The notes: a model not told the origin generated them from the sequence alone. Positions 45,602 through 55,478 are shown, counted from the first letter of the stretch. The stretch: 64,000 nucleotides of DNA from Alcanivorax quisquiliarum (GCF_023051175.1 NZ_JALKII010000003.1:124001-188000), one strand, 5' to 3'. Numbers and translations: made by a program.

Positions 45602-46882
45602 ATGAGCTTCATTGTCGACCGCAGGTTAAATGGTAGGAACAAGAGCACCATCAACCGGCAGCGCTTTCTGAGACGCTACCGGGACCACATCCGTGAGGCC
45701 GTGGATAGCGCCGTCAACCAGCGCTCGATCCGTGATATGGAGCGCGGCGAGCGCATTGTCATTCCCCGCAAGGATCTCAGCGAGCCGCAATTTCAGCACG
45801 GCCCCGGTGGCAGGCGCACCATCGTCCATCCGGGCAACCGGGAGTTTCAGCGGGGTGACCGGATCGCCCGTCCGCAGGGCGGTGACGGCCAGGGCGGCCA
45901 GGCGTCCAACCAGGGCGAGGGGCTGGATGAATTTGCCTTCCAGCTGGACCCCAGGGAGTTTCTCAATTTCCTGTTCGAAGGGCTGGCACTGCCCAATCTC
46001 GTCAAGCGCCAATTGCGCGGCGAATCCAGTTACCGTGTCGTCCATGGCGGCATCACCAGCGAGGGCAACCCTTCGCGGATAAATATCGTGCGCTCCATGC
46101 GGCAGGCGTCGATGCGTCGGCGGGCGCTTGGCGCGGCCAATCGACGCCAGCTCAAGGAACTGCTGGCGGAGCAGGCGCAGCTGTTACAACAGGAGCAGTC
46201 GCCCCCTCGGCAGGCGCGGCTGGCCGAGCTGACCGAAGAAATAGCCCGGCGCCAGCGCCGCGCCGAGCGCATCCCGTTTCTGGATACTGTAGATCTGCGC
46301 TACAACCATACCGTCCGCCAGCCAGTGCCGGTCAGCCGAGCTGTGATGTTCTGCCTGATGGATGTCTCCGGCTCCATGGGCCAGAATATGAAAGAGTTGG
46401 CCAAACGTTTTTTTCTGCTGCTTTATCTGTTCCTGCAACGCAACTACAAGCAGACAGACGTGGTCTTCATCCGCCACCACACCAGCGCCAAGGAGGTCGA
46501 TGAAGAAGAGTTTTTCTACTCGCGTGAAACCGGGGGCACCATCGTCTCAAGCGCCCTGAAACTGACCAGCGAGATCATTCGCGAGCGCTATCCAGAACAC
46601 GAATGGAACATCTACGCTGCACAGGCCTCTGACGGCGACAACTGGAATGACGACTCACCCACCTGCGTGCGCATTCTGCGGGAGGAGCTGCTGCCGAAGA
46701 TGCAGTATTTCGCCTACGTGGAAATCATGCCGCGCCGGCATCAGGCGCTCTGGGAGAGTTACAGCCTGCTACAACAGCAGCACCCGAATGCCTTTGCACT
46801 ACAGCAGATTGATGGCCCGGGCGATATCTACCCCGTGTTTCGCGAGTTGTTTCGCCAGCGTATGGAGGCACCGGCATCATGA
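45602..46882 (+). CDS. yeaH: YeaH/YhbH family protein (DUF444)
   Basis: 426 residues from ATG 45602. N-terminal basic segment ([32 protein letters not shown]), a glycine-rich low-complexity stretch near 100-125, a charged helical middle and a C-terminal von Willebrand A-like domain with MIDAS motif [22 protein letters not shown] and a later [12 protein letters not shown]. Partner of PrkA/YeaG; molecular role not established. The stop overlaps the spoVR start (ATGA). Confidence 0.95.
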   Translation: MSFIVDRRLNGRNKSTINRQRFLRRYRDHIREAVDSAVNQRSIRDMERGERIVIPRKDLSEPQFQHGPGGRRTIVHPGNREFQRGDRIARPQGGDGQGGQASNQGEGLDEFAFQLDPREFLNFLFEGLALPNLVKRQLRGESSYRVVHGGITSEGNPSRINIVRSMRQASMRRRALGAANRRQLKELLAEQAQLLQQEQSPPRQARLAELTEEIARRQRRAERIPFLDTVDLRYNHTVRQPVPVSRAVMFCLMDVSGSMGQNMKELAKRFFLLLYLFLQRNYKQTDVVFIRHHTSAKEVDEEEFFYSRETGGTIVSSALKLTSEIIRERYPEHEWNIYAAQASDGDNWNDDSPTCVRILREELLPKMQYFAYVEIMPRRHQALWESYSLLQQQHPNAFALQQIDGPGDIYPVFRELFRQRMEAPAS

Positions 46883-48405
46883 AGCAGCGCAGGCAGCCCC
46901 TGTCCACCACCTCGGAATGGAACTTCGAGCTATTGCAGCGCTACGACGAGGAAATAGCGCGCATCGCGCACGATGTTTTTCAGCTGGATACCTACCCCAA
47001 CCAGATTGAAGTGATTTCCTCCGAGCAGATGATGGATGCCTACGCCTCAGTGGGGATGCCGGTGGGTTACCACCACTGGTCCTTCGGCAAGCAGTTCGTG
47101 GAAGTCGAGAACCGCTACCGGCGTGGGCAGATGGGTCTGGCCTATGAAATCGTCATCAATGCCAATCCCTGTATCGCCTACCTGATGGAAGAAAACACCA
47201 TGGCCATGCAGGCGCTCGTGATTGCCCACGCCTGCTACGGCCACAACTCTTTTTTCAAAGGCAACTACCTGTTCCAGACCTGGACGGATGCCTCGGCAAT
47301 CATTGATTATCTGGTTTTTGCGCGGCGCTATATCGCACAATGCGAGGAGCGCCACGGTGTCGAGCACGTCGAGCGCATGCTGGATTCCTGCCATGCATTG
47401 ATGAATTATGGCGTCGATCGCTACAAGCGGCCCTATCCTGTCTCGGCCGAAACCGAGCGGCTACGCCAACAAGAGCGCGAAGACGCCCTGCAGCAGCAGG
47501 TATCTGAGTTATGGAAGACTTTCCCCGAGATGCAGCCCGATATCCGGCGGCGTGTTCCCATCGAGCGCTATCCGGCCGAGCCACAGGAAAACCTGCTTTA
47601 TTTCATCGAGAAAAACGCCCCCTTGCTGGAGCCCTGGCAGCGGGAGATCGTGCGTATCGTGCGCAAGATGGCGCAGTATTTTTATCCGCAACGGCAAACC
47701 AAAGTGATGAACGAAGGGTGGGCCAGCTTCTGGCATTACACCCTGCTTCACGAGCTGTATAACGAGGGGCTGGTGACCGATGGTTTCATGTTCGAGGTTC
47801 TGCAAAGCCATTCACAGGTGATTTACCAGCCGCCCTTCGATAGCCCGTTTTATAACGGGATCAACCCTTATGCGCTGGGCTTTGCCATGTTTCGTGATAT
47901 CCGCCGTATCTGCGAAGCCCCCACTGCTGAAGACCGGCACTGGTTCCCCGACATTGCCGGCAGCAACTGGCGCGAAACCCTGACCTTTGCCATGCAAAGC
48001 TTCAAGGACGAGAGTTTCATCCAGCAATTTCTTTCGCCCGCGGTGATCCGCGACATGAAACTGTTCGCCGTGCTGGATGACGATACCGATGATCACCTGG
48101 CAATCGATGCCATCCATGATGAAGCCGGCTATCGCGCCGTGCGGCAGCTGCTTTCCGAACAATACAATCTGAGCATCAGCGAGCCGAACATTCAGGTTTA
48201 CCAGGCCGATGTGCGCGGCGACCGCTCCCTGACGCTACAACACATACGCCACGATCGCCGGCCTCTGGCACGGGATCAGGCTGCCGACGTCATGCGCCAT
48301 CTGTACCGCCTGTGGCAATTCGACGTACACCTTGAAAGTGTGCAGGACGGCCGCGTGGTAGAGCGGCTTTCCATCCCGCCACCGGCGGCCGAAGGCAGCG
48401 CCTGA
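46879..48405 (+). CDS. SpoVR family protein (YcgB)
   Basis: 508 residues. Family marks: [107 protein letters not shown] and [21 protein letters not shown]. The conserved His and Glu residues ([15 protein letters not shown]) suggest a metal site. Named after a Bacillus cortex-formation gene, but this is a non-sporulating type; role in stationary phase unclear. Third gene of the prkA operon, overlapping yeaH by 4 nt. Confidence 0.95.
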   Translation: MKQRRQPLSTTSEWNFELLQRYDEEIARIAHDVFQLDTYPNQIEVISSEQMMDAYASVGMPVGYHHWSFGKQFVEVENRYRRGQMGLAYEIVINANPCIAYLMEENTMAMQALVIAHACYGHNSFFKGNYLFQTWTDASAIIDYLVFARRYIAQCEERHGVEHVERMLDSCHALMNYGVDRYKRPYPVSAETERLRQQEREDALQQQVSELWKTFPEMQPDIRRRVPIERYPAEPQENLLYFIEKNAPLLEPWQREIVRIVRKMAQYFYPQRQTKVMNEGWASFWHYTLLHELYNEGLVTDGFMFEVLQSHSQVIYQPPFDSPFYNGINPYALGFAMFRDIRRICEAPTAEDRHWFPDIAGSNWRETLTFAMQSFKDESFIQQFLSPAVIRDMKLFAVLDDDTDDHLAIDAIHDEAGYRAVRQLLSEQYNLSISEPNIQVYQADVRGDRSLTLQHIRHDRRPLARDQAADVMRHLYRLWQFDVHLESVQDGRVVERLSIPPPAAEGSA

Positions 48406-48454
48406 TCCGGCACAACGCAATCGGGCCTTCGCTGCTCTCGCTAAGCCCACTCAC

Positions 48455-48474
48455 CCGACAGCGTCGGCTTTTTT
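48455..48474 (+). terminator. intrinsic terminator of prkA-yeaH-spoVR
   Basis: Short stem CCGAC / GTCGG (48455-48467) followed by C and six T, 50 nt past the spoVR stop. Confidence 0.65.
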
Positions 48475-48482
48475 CGTACCGA

Positions 48483-49403
48483 TCACTCAACCTCGGCCTC
48501 TTGCGTGAGCGGCCGGTTCTCCGGCATCAGCGCCTTGCGCACCGCCCGGTCGCCATACAGATACGCCCCCAGCGCCACCACGATCAGTGCCGCGCCGCCC
48601 AGCATCGAGATTGCCGGCGTTTCGCCATTGAGCAACATGCCCAACGCCAAGGCCAGCACCGGGGTAATCAAGGTAATCAGCGCCACCGTCGCCGCACTCA
48701 AACGCGACAGCACCAGGTAGTAGCAGAGAAAACCCAGCAGCGAGCCAAAAAAGGCCAGATAAAGCACCATCCACACGCCGCGCTGGCTCAACGGAATGGC
48801 CAACGGCTCGCCACTGCCCAGCCACAACAGCACAAAACACGGCAGGCTCAGCGCCAATGCCCCCAGCGTCTGGTTAAGCGGCGGCTCCCCCGCTGCGGCG
48901 CGCTGCACAGCAATAGCGCTGCCGCTGAACAGACACACCGCGCCAAACAGCATCAGGATCGCCGGCAAGGTGCCGCTGCCCGGCGCCAAGGCATCACTGA
49001 ATATCAGCAACAGGCCCGCCACCCCGATCACACAGCCCAGCCAGTGCCAACCGCGCAGGCGCACCGAACCGGGCAGGCATTGCAGCATCAACCCGGACAC
49101 CAAAGGCGCCAGCCCGAACATCACCGAGATCAGCCCGGAGGGCACCGACAACGACGCCTGATAACTCAGCGCCATGGCACCGAACACCCCCGGCACCGCT
49201 GCCAGATAACCGCGCACTGCGCGCCGGTGCCACGCCAGCCGGCCGCCGATACACCACAGCAGCAAAATACCGAACAGGGTTGCGAGCAGCATGCGCAACA
49301 TCAGGCTGCCGATCGGCGCGCCGGCTTCGGCGCTCCATTTCACGGCCAGGGGTGTCGTTGCCCAGACGAGCACGACGATCAGATAAGCCGGGGCGGTGGG
49401 CAT
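48483..49403 (-). CDS. EamA/DMT superfamily transporter
   Basis: 306 residues from ATG 49403 (AAAGGA upstream). Ten hydrophobic segments in two homologous EamA halves (about 1-140 and 150-290), beginning AYLIVVLVWATTPLAVKWSAEAGAP. The second half holds FFGSLLGFLCYYLVLSRLSAATVALITLITPVLALALG, typical for drug/metabolite transporters that export amino acids or small metabolites. Substrate unknown. The upstream 200 nt carry a leader ORF (49499-49609) and an intrinsic terminator (49447-49482), so expression is probably controlled by attenuation (inference). Confidence 0.9.
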   Translation of the reverse strand: MPTAPAYLIVVLVWATTPLAVKWSAEAGAPIGSLMLRMLLATLFGILLLWCIGGRLAWHRRAVRGYLAAVPGVFGAMALSYQASLSVPSGLISVMFGLAPLVSGLMLQCLPGSVRLRGWHWLGCVIGVAGLLLIFSDALAPGSGTLPAILMLFGAVCLFSGSAIAVQRAAAGEPPLNQTLGALALSLPCFVLLWLGSGEPLAIPLSQRGVWMVLYLAFFGSLLGFLCYYLVLSRLSAATVALITLITPVLALALGMLLNGETPAISMLGGAALIVVALGAYLYGDRAVRKALMPENRPLTQEAEVE

Positions 49404-49446
49404 GTGAAAATCCTTTACTTGGATGAATGTCCCGACCGAAAAACAA

Positions 49447-49482
49447 AAAAGCCGCAGGGCCTGGGACGACACTGCGGCTTTT
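49447..49482 (-). terminator. attenuator terminator in the EamA leader
   Basis: On the minus strand AAAAGCCGCAG (49482-49472) pairs with CTGCGGCTTTT (49457-49447) around a 14-nt loop, then TTGTTTTT. It ends 44 nt before the transporter ATG, between divergent genes, so there is no upstream gene to terminate. The 5' arm can alternatively pair with ACTGCGGC at 49514-49507 inside the leader ORF. Confidence 0.75.
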
Positions 49483-49498
49483 CAACTTCAGGATAATA

Positions 49499-49609
49499 TC
49501 ACCCCGGCCGCAGTCCTCGGCGCCACGCACGGCGCATGGCCACCAGCAGGCTTGCCGGGGCGGCCTGGGTAACGGACACTGCGTGCAGTTTGCGGGTTGT
49601 CATCATCAT
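49499..49609 (-). CDS. putative attenuation leader peptide (36 residues)
   Basis: An ORF of 36 codons begins with three ATG codons ([11 protein letters not shown]) and ends [13 protein letters not shown]. Five of its last eleven residues are Arg, with Arg pairs at 26-27 and 30-31. Its sequence contains segments that pair in turn: CGCAGT (49583-49578), ACTGCGGC (49514-49507, over the last codons), then GCCGCAGT (49478-49471) and the terminator arm. That is the classical 1:2, 2:3, 3:4 leader layout. No clear Shine-Dalgarno site. A possible promoter (TTGCAC 49644-49639, CATCAT 49621-49616, 17-nt spacer) would place the transcript start almost at the first ATG. Translation is unproven. Confidence 0.5.
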   Translation of the reverse strand: MMMTTRKLHAVSVTQAAPASLLVAMRRAWRRGLRPG

Positions 49610-49651
49610 GCGACCATGATGCGCAGAACTGGCCACAGGTGCAATAACACA

Positions 49652-50896
49652 ATGCAGCAGTCTCAGGTTTTTCTTGTCGGCGGCGCCGTGCGTGACGATA
49701 TGCTCGGGCTGCCGGTGCACGAACGTGACTGGGTGGTGGTGGGCGCCACACCGGAGCAGATGATCGAGCAGGGCTTTCGCCCAGTAGGCCGCGATTTTCC
49801 GGTGTTCCTGCATCCACAAAGCAGCGAGGAGTATGCGCTGGCGCGTACCGAGCGCAAAGCCGGCATCGGCTACCATGGCTTTACCTTCAACGCCGCGCCT
49901 GATGTAACGCTGGAGCAGGATCTCGCCCGGCGAGATCTGACCATCAACGCCATGGCGCGCAGCCATGGTGGCGAGCTGGTCGATCCGTATCGCGGCCAAC
50001 AGGATCTGAAGGCCCGCGTGCTGCGCCATGTCTCCGACGCCTTTGCCGAAGACCCGCTGCGAGTGCTGCGCGTGGCACGCTTTGCCGCCCGCTTTCATTG
50101 GCTCGGCTTTACCATTGCCGCCGAAACCCTGGCGCTGATGCGGCAGCTTTCCACACCCGAAGAACTGCTCGCTTTGTCACCGGAACGTATCTGGAAAGAA
50201 ACAGAAAAGGCACTGAACGAACCCGACCCGCAGGTATACTTCGAAACACTGGAAGCCTGCGGCGCACTGCCGGTCCTGTTTCCCGAGCTGGCAGCGCTGC
50301 GCGGCGTGCCGCAGCCCGCCGCCCACCACCCGGAGATCGACACGCTCACCCATCAATATCTGGCACTGAAACAAGCAGCAGTGATGGCGCTGCCGAGCGT
50401 GGCACGCTTTGCAGTGCTGGTGCATGATCTCGGCAAGGCAGACACGCCCGAAGCCGAATGGCCACGGCATATCGCGCATGAGCACCGGGGCGGCAAGCAT
50501 ATCAAGGCACTGTGCGAGCGCCTGCGCGTGCCCACCGAACACCGCACGCTCGGGCTGCTCACGGCCACCTGGCATACCCACTGCCATCGGGCGCTGGAGT
50601 TGCGGCCTGAAACAGTATGGAAACTGCTGCGGGCGCTGGATTACCCCCGGCGGCCGCAACGCCTGGCGCTTTTTGCGGCAGCCTGCGAGGCGGATGCACG
50701 CGGGCGGGAGAGCTTCGCCGAGCGGGAATATCCGCAGCGGCAATATTTACTGGGCGCCGCAGCGGCCAGTGACAATATCGACATGAGCGCGTTGCGCGCC
50801 CGCGGGTTGGAAGGCAAGGCACTCGGCACCGCCATCGAGCGCGCCCGCATCGAGGCAATCAGGGAGTATCAGACACAATGGCGAAAGTCGCACTGA
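49652..50896 (+). CDS. cca: multifunctional CCA tRNA nucleotidyltransferase
   Basis: 414 residues from ATG 49652. Class II nucleotidyltransferase: [31 protein letters not shown] holds the G-G-x-V-R-D loop and the metal Asp pair (Glu/Asp in ERDW). [10 protein letters not shown] and [15 protein letters not shown] follow. A C-terminal HD domain ([31 protein letters not shown]) gives the phosphatase/phosphodiesterase activities of the gammaproteobacterial enzyme. It adds or repairs CCA ends. Its end overlaps the SDR gene by 19 nt. Confidence 0.96.
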   Translation: MQQSQVFLVGGAVRDDMLGLPVHERDWVVVGATPEQMIEQGFRPVGRDFPVFLHPQSSEEYALARTERKAGIGYHGFTFNAAPDVTLEQDLARRDLTINAMARSHGGELVDPYRGQQDLKARVLRHVSDAFAEDPLRVLRVARFAARFHWLGFTIAAETLALMRQLSTPEELLALSPERIWKETEKALNEPDPQVYFETLEACGALPVLFPELAALRGVPQPAAHHPEIDTLTHQYLALKQAAVMALPSVARFAVLVHDLGKADTPEAEWPRHIAHEHRGGKHIKALCERLRVPTEHRTLGLLTATWHTHCHRALELRPETVWKLLRALDYPRRPQRLALFAAACEADARGRESFAEREYPQRQYLLGAAAASDNIDMSALRARGLEGKALGTAIERARIEAIREYQTQWRKSH

Positions 50897-51612
50897 TCAC
50901 AGGCGCCGCACGGCGCATCGGCGCAGAGATTGCCCGCACACTGCACCAGCATGGCTTTCGGATTTTGCTGCACTGCCGCCGCAGCACGCTGGAAGCAAAC
51001 GAACTGGCCGCCGAGTTGAATCAGCAGCGCGAAGATTCCGCTCGGGTCCTGGTGGCCAATCTCAACAGCCCCCCGGCGGTACGCGAACTGGCCGCCGCTG
51101 CACAAGCGGCCTGGGGCTATGTTGATGTACTGGTCAATAATGCATCGAGCTTTTACTCCACACCGCTCGCCAACGCCACAGACGATGACTGGGACGCGCT
51201 GCTGCACAGCAACCTGCGCGCGCCCTTCCTTCTGATACAGGCGCTGGCAGACACCCTGCGGGAGCGCCATGGCGCCGTGGTGAACATGATCGACGTGTAC
51301 GCCGAAAAGCCGCTACAGGAACATTCGCTTTATTGCATCGCCAAAGCTGGCCTGGCCATGCTGACACGCAGCCTGGCACGGGAGCTGGGGCCGGACGTGC
51401 GCATCAACGGCATCTCCCCCGGCGCTATCTTGTGGCCAGAAGCCGGCCAGGGAAACCAGCAGGACATTCTTGATGCCACCGCTCTGGGACGCTGCGGCAC
51501 GCCGGCTGATATCGCTGGCGCCGTCGCCTGGCTCGCGCTGGATGCGCCTTACGTGACCGGCCAGATACTGGCCGTGGATGGCGGCCGCTCGCTCTCGTTT
51601 CACGGCGGCTGA
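50878..51612 (+). CDS. short-chain dehydrogenase, pteridine reductase type
   Basis: 244 residues, classical SDR. The NADP loop [12 protein letters not shown] has the Arg-Arg pattern of pteridine reductases (PTR1/FolM). Next are [13 protein letters not shown], the catalytic YCIAK (Tyr and Lys), [15 protein letters not shown] and DVGGR-like [11 protein letters not shown]. It probably reduces dihydropteridines or dihydrofolate. The call is strengthened by nearby folate genes folB and folK and by a conserved spot after cca in related genomes. Starts inside the cca 3' end. Confidence 0.87.
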   Translation: MAKVALITGAARRIGAEIARTLHQHGFRILLHCRRSTLEANELAAELNQQREDSARVLVANLNSPPAVRELAAAAQAAWGYVDVLVNNASSFYSTPLANATDDDWDALLHSNLRAPFLLIQALADTLRERHGAVVNMIDVYAEKPLQEHSLYCIAKAGLAMLTRSLARELGPDVRINGISPGAILWPEAGQGNQQDILDATALGRCGTPADIAGAVAWLALDAPYVTGQILAVDGGRSLSFHGG

Positions 51613-52034
51613 ACGCGGCCGGAGACCAGGCATCCAGAGACACTACAAGAGCTGCGCCCTGCGGAATAGCAGCCTTGGAGGGCAACGTGCGGCGCTGTAA
51701 AAAGCACCGTAGATCCTGCCTGGCGTTGCAGAGCCATTCTATTCCGGCAAGCCTCAGCGGCGGCCGGACACCCGAAAATACGCCGTGCCACATCTCGGCC
51801 TGCGGCACCCTTTGAAGGGCCGCTCAGCGGCTGGTTTGATTTTTCTGTTATCGCCCTGGTTGTGGCAGGCATGACTCCCACACACCGCAGACAGCGCCGA
51901 TTTCCGTCTTATAAGCGCCCGCCATCTGTGGTACAACCGTACACCCAATGACAAGACACCCGGCCCGGACCTGGCGCAAGGGTTGCGGCCTGGCGCCGCT
52001 GCCGTTCACCTGAATGGATACAGGATCATCTTTT
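51613..52034. other. intergenic region between the SDR and lipoprotein genes
   Basis: About 420 bases with no convincing gene or terminator. It presumably contains the lipoprotein promoter. Confidence 0.45.
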
Positions 52035-52958
52035 ATGAACGCTACAACATCTGCCTTACGCCTCGCCCCCCTGGCACTGTGCCTGGCCCTTACCGCCTGC
52101 GGCGGTAGCAGTGGCTCCGACCGCGGCAATCTCGGCACCCTTGATCCACTGCCATTGACTCTGGACTCTTATGCTCCGCTCGCGGCGCATATGGCACTAT
52201 TTGTTGGACCAGCGGTGCCTGAACGCTATCACATGCTGCTGTCGTCCCATCTGGATGACATCATCAATGACTGTAACGCCCAACGGATTATCGACGGCGA
52301 CACCACCCGCATTGACATCGACGATTGCAGCCACTCAGAGAATCTGGGCTCAAATCATCGCACTCGACAAAGCTACGTTAAACTTGAATACCAGGCCGAT
52401 GTCGATGCCAATCCAGGCAGTGATACTTGGCTTGTTAATATTCAACATCTGGAAGATTTTGCCAGTCTGATCTCCCCTCCCATTCGCGACAGTGTCTTCA
52501 CCAAGGCCGAGGGAACGCTCACGCTTACCGTGACGCCGGACTCAATTACAGTCACCGACACCGAGAGCCTCTACACCCGCAGCGAAGATCGCATTCTGAC
52601 TGAAACAGAGCTATTAAGCCGGACACTACATTTGTTTCAGTTGGAGGGCTTCAGTGTCACGGTGCAGGATGACGGCAGCGAGCGAACCATTGATCAGCAC
52701 GGGCGCCTGATTGTCGACGTCGGCGGAATACTCGGCTACGTGGATATAGATACCGTATCTTCATTGGTCTGGCCGGTACAAAGTGATTGCCCCACTATGG
52801 GCGAGATTGCTTTAACGGGGCGTGACGATGAGAAAATGAACCTTTCATTCGACAACAATCAAGTTACCGTCACGATCAGCAACGATGGCGGCGCAAATGG
52901 GGAACTGTTTGATTGTAACGACTTCCTCGGCTGGGTCGAGAGTGCCTTCGACAAATGA
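52035..52958 (+). CDS. hypothetical lipoprotein
   Basis: 307 residues with a lipoprotein signal: hydrophobic ALRLAPLALCLALT then lipobox TACGG (Cys about residue 22), followed by a glycine/serine tether. The rest is acidic, rich in Asp, Thr and Ser, with beta-type segments (EGTLTLTVTPDSITVTDTESLY; MNLSFDNNQVTVTISNDGG). There are cysteines at NDCN, DDCS, SDCP and FDCND that could pair. No domain recognised. GC content and codon use look lower than in neighbours, suggesting recent acquisition or relaxed selection. Start set by the signal peptide. Convergent with the monooxygenase gene. Confidence 0.75.
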   Translation: MNATTSALRLAPLALCLALTACGGSSGSDRGNLGTLDPLPLTLDSYAPLAAHMALFVGPAVPERYHMLLSSHLDDIINDCNAQRIIDGDTTRIDIDDCSHSENLGSNHRTRQSYVKLEYQADVDANPGSDTWLVNIQHLEDFASLISPPIRDSVFTKAEGTLTLTVTPDSITVTDTESLYTRSEDRILTETELLSRTLHLFQLEGFSVTVQDDGSERTIDQHGRLIVDVGGILGYVDIDTVSSLVWPVQSDCPTMGEIALTGRDDEKMNLSFDNNQVTVTISNDGGANGELFDCNDFLGWVESAFDK

Positions 52959-52967
52959 AAAAACCAC

Positions 52968-52987
52968 CGGGGTGCGGCCGCACCCCG
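52968..52987. terminator. terminator between lipoprotein and monooxygenase genes
   Basis: Perfect palindrome CGGGGTGCGGCCGCACCCCG. On the minus strand it is followed by GTGGTTTTTT, so it ends the monooxygenase transcript and may also stop the plus-strand one. Confidence 0.75.
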
Positions 52988-53014
52988 CTGCTTTCAAGCG
53001 CCTTCCAACTACTC

Positions 53015-54529
53015 TCAAGCGACCTGCCTGCTCTCTTCCTTCACCGTCACAAATTCATAATCGGTACTGCATACGGTGCGTGTTTCCAGCCAGTAGCGCC
53101 ATGTCGCGCCGGGCCACAGCGCAAAGTTGCGGCCATCCGCTTGCTGATACCAGCTGGTGCAGCCTGACGTCCATGTCGTGCCTTGCAAGCGCTTTTGCAC
53201 CTCCTCGCTGAACCTGCGCAGAGCGCTTTCTTTTACATCAAGATAATCTGCGCCCTCTGCCTTGAGCAGCTTCATGCATTGCACGATGTAATTCACCTGG
53301 CATTCGATCATGAACAGGATCGAGTTATGCCCCAGCCCGCTGTTCGGCCCCACCAGCATGTAAAGGTTCGGGTAACCGCTGACCGTCATCCCGTAGTAAG
53401 CTTCCGAGGCGTGCGCCCAGTCCTTGCGCAAGTCACGCCCGCCCAGCCCGATGACGGGAAACTCTTTCATGTAGATACGCGGGTCGACCACAAAGCCGGT
53501 GCCGAGAATAATGCAGTCGGCAGGATGCTCGACGCCGTCATCGGTGATCACGCTATGAGCGCGCACCTCGCGAATGCCGGCAGTCACCAGCGACACATTG
53601 TCGCGGTTGAACATCGGATACCACTTGTTGGAAATCAACACACGCTTGCAACCGAAGGCATAATCCGGCGTCAGCTGCCGTGCCAGTGCCTTGTCCTTGA
53701 CTTGAAAATGGATAAACGCCTTGCACAGTGCTTCCAGCACCCGCGCCGCTCGCGGGCTGGATGCCGGCATGACACGCGCCTCGTTGCTCCAGTAAAGGCG
53801 TGCGCGGTGCAATTTACGCAGCGCAGGAAAGCGCCGGAACAAGGCGCGCTGCAAAGCGGGATAGCCGCGCTCATCACGAGGAATGACCCAGGCTGCCGAG
53901 CGCTGAAACACCGCCAGAGATTTCACTTGCGGTGCGATTTCCGGGCAATACTGAATGGCGCTGCCACCGGTGCCGATGGAGACAACACGCTTGCCGGCAA
54001 GATCATACTCGTGATCCCACTCGGCCGAGTGCATCACCTTGCCCTTGAACTTGCCCAGCCCCTTGATGGCCGGCTTGTTCGGCACATGCAGCGGGCCGGA
54101 GGCCAGGATCACATGCCGGCAGTGCACCGTCAGGCCGCTACTACTGCGCACCGTCCACAGTGCAGTGGCCTCATCAAAGCGCGCCTGATTCACCTCCTGA
54201 TGAAAGCGAATAAAAGGTCGCAGCTGATAACGCTCGGCCACATCAAGAATATAGCCCTCGATTTCCTGCTGCGACGCATAACGCCGCGACCAATCAGCCT
54301 TGCCGGCAAAAGAAAACGAATAGAGATGCGACTGCACATCACAGGCAGCGCCGGGGTAGCTGTTGTAATGCCAGGTGCCTCCCACATCACCTGCTTTTTC
54401 GAGAATCACGAAATCTTCGTTACCGGATTCGTGCAATCGGATCGCGGCGCAGAGGCCGCCAAAGCCGGCACCGATAATTGCGGTATCCACATGAAGCGCT
54501 TGCGCGGGGACAGACGCCTTGCTGGTCAT
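53015..54529 (-). CDS. FAD-dependent monooxygenase, Baeyer-Villiger type
   Basis: 504 residues. Two dinucleotide motifs flank the family fingerprint: IIGAGFGGLCAAIRL (FAD, about residue 18), the BVMO-type fingerprint FKGKVMHSAEWDH and VVSIGTGGSAIQ (NADPH). GGTWHYNSYPGAACDVQSHLYSFSF is also typical. Such enzymes insert oxygen into ketones or oxidise hydrophobic substrates. It is the second gene of an operon, 11 nt after the PF10118 protein; the pair is often seen in hydrocarbon- and steroid-degrading bacteria (from memory). Substrate unknown. Confidence 0.9.
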   Translation of the reverse strand: MTSKASVPAQALHVDTAIIGAGFGGLCAAIRLHESGNEDFVILEKAGDVGGTWHYNSYPGAACDVQSHLYSFSFAGKADWSRRYASQQEIEGYILDVAERYQLRPFIRFHQEVNQARFDEATALWTVRSSSGLTVHCRHVILASGPLHVPNKPAIKGLGKFKGKVMHSAEWDHEYDLAGKRVVSIGTGGSAIQYCPEIAPQVKSLAVFQRSAAWVIPRDERGYPALQRALFRRFPALRKLHRARLYWSNEARVMPASSPRAARVLEALCKAFIHFQVKDKALARQLTPDYAFGCKRVLISNKWYPMFNRDNVSLVTAGIREVRAHSVITDDGVEHPADCIILGTGFVVDPRIYMKEFPVIGLGGRDLRKDWAHASEAYYGMTVSGYPNLYMLVGPNSGLGHNSILFMIECQVNYIVQCMKLLKAEGADYLDVKESALRRFSEEVQKRLQGTTWTSGCTSWYQQADGRNFALWPGATWRYWLETRTVCSTDYEFVTVKEESRQVA

Positions 54530-54540
54530 GTTTTTTCTCC

Positions 54541-55392
54541 TCAGGCAGCGCTCTGCGGCTCAAGATCATTGCCGCTCAAATTATTCATAAGCGTTTCGGC
54601 CTGTGCCAGAAACTCCCGGTTATCATGCTGCCAGGGATGAAATCCTGGCCGGAAAAAACTGAACCAGTCAGGCAATGCGCGCCGCAGCACTCCAGGGCGG
54701 CCGGCCACCAGATTGCCCACTGACCACCAGCCGCGCAGATCAAACAGGCCACCGGAGCGAGCAATCATCACGATATAAAACGGCACGAACAGGCTCCAGA
54801 ACAGCATGTTCGCCAACACGAAGGCCACCACACGCAGCCCATAGGCACGCACATCACTCTCGACGACACTTTCGAACGCATCAAAGCAGACCGCCTTGTG
54901 CTCGGTTTCCTCAATTGCGTGCCACCGCCAGAGTGCGGCAAAGTGCGGTTCGACATCCTTCAGCAGCACTTCATTGCGCAGCAGCACATCCCCAAGCACC
55001 GCGGTCAGATGCTCCAGCGCCACGGTGGCCGCCAACTGTATCGGCCGCGGCAAGCGCGCCACATTGGCGAGCAGCCGCTCCACCGCTCGCTCCAGCGCAT
55101 CCACCGGCAACCCGGCCTCTTGCAGCGCCTGGTTGTATTGTTCGTGCTCGCGGGTATGGAAGGCTTCCTGGCCAATAAAGGCTGACACCTGCGTCTTCAG
55201 CTTTACATCGGTTATTTCGTTGCGGTAATTACGCACGCTCTGAATGAAAAAGCGTTCGCCGGCGGGAAAAAAAAGCGACAACGTATTGAAGAATTGCGTG
55301 ACATGCAGGCCCGCCGGATGCCATGTCAGCGCTTCGCCCCTGGGCAGGGCGAAGCGCAAATTGCGCCGCACAGGTTCTATCTGAATGGACAT
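54541..55392 (-). CDS. PF10118-type metal-dependent (diiron-like) protein
   Basis: 283 residues from ATG 55392 (GAGAGG seven bases before). N-terminal RNLRFALPRGEALTWHPAGLHVTQFFNTLSLFFPAGERFFI is typical of the PF10118 family. Iron-ligand candidates of a ferritin-like four-helix bundle are in GQEAFHTREHEQYN and WHAIEETEHKAVCFD, with an extra Glu in VALEHLTA. A hydrophobic segment (VVAFVLANMLFWSLFVPFYIVMIA) may touch the membrane. Annotated elsewhere as hydrolase, but an oxygenase-type diiron site is as likely. First gene of the operon with the monooxygenase; FNR-like box and dyad upstream. Confidence 0.8.
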   Translation of the reverse strand: MSIQIEPVRRNLRFALPRGEALTWHPAGLHVTQFFNTLSLFFPAGERFFIQSVRNYRNEITDVKLKTQVSAFIGQEAFHTREHEQYNQALQEAGLPVDALERAVERLLANVARLPRPIQLAATVALEHLTAVLGDVLLRNEVLLKDVEPHFAALWRWHAIEETEHKAVCFDAFESVVESDVRAYGLRVVAFVLANMLFWSLFVPFYIVMIARSGGLFDLRGWWSVGNLVAGRPGVLRRALPDWFSFFRPGFHPWQHDNREFLAQAETLMNNLSGNDLEPQSAA

Positions 55393-55458
55393 CGCCAAAC
55401 CTCTCACCAAATAAACAAGTCAGAGAGAGATTAGGCGCGAAAGGCGATACCGAGAACC

Positions 55459-55478
55459 GTTACATCGGACAATGTAAC
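55459..55478. promoter_or_regulatory. 20-bp dyad upstream of the PF10118-monooxygenase operon
   Basis: GTTACAT-N6-ATGTAAC, a perfect 7-bp inverted repeat 67 nt before the start codon, between it and the FNR-type box. Looks like an operator for a TetR- or GntR-type repressor; none is encoded next door. Confidence 0.5.
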
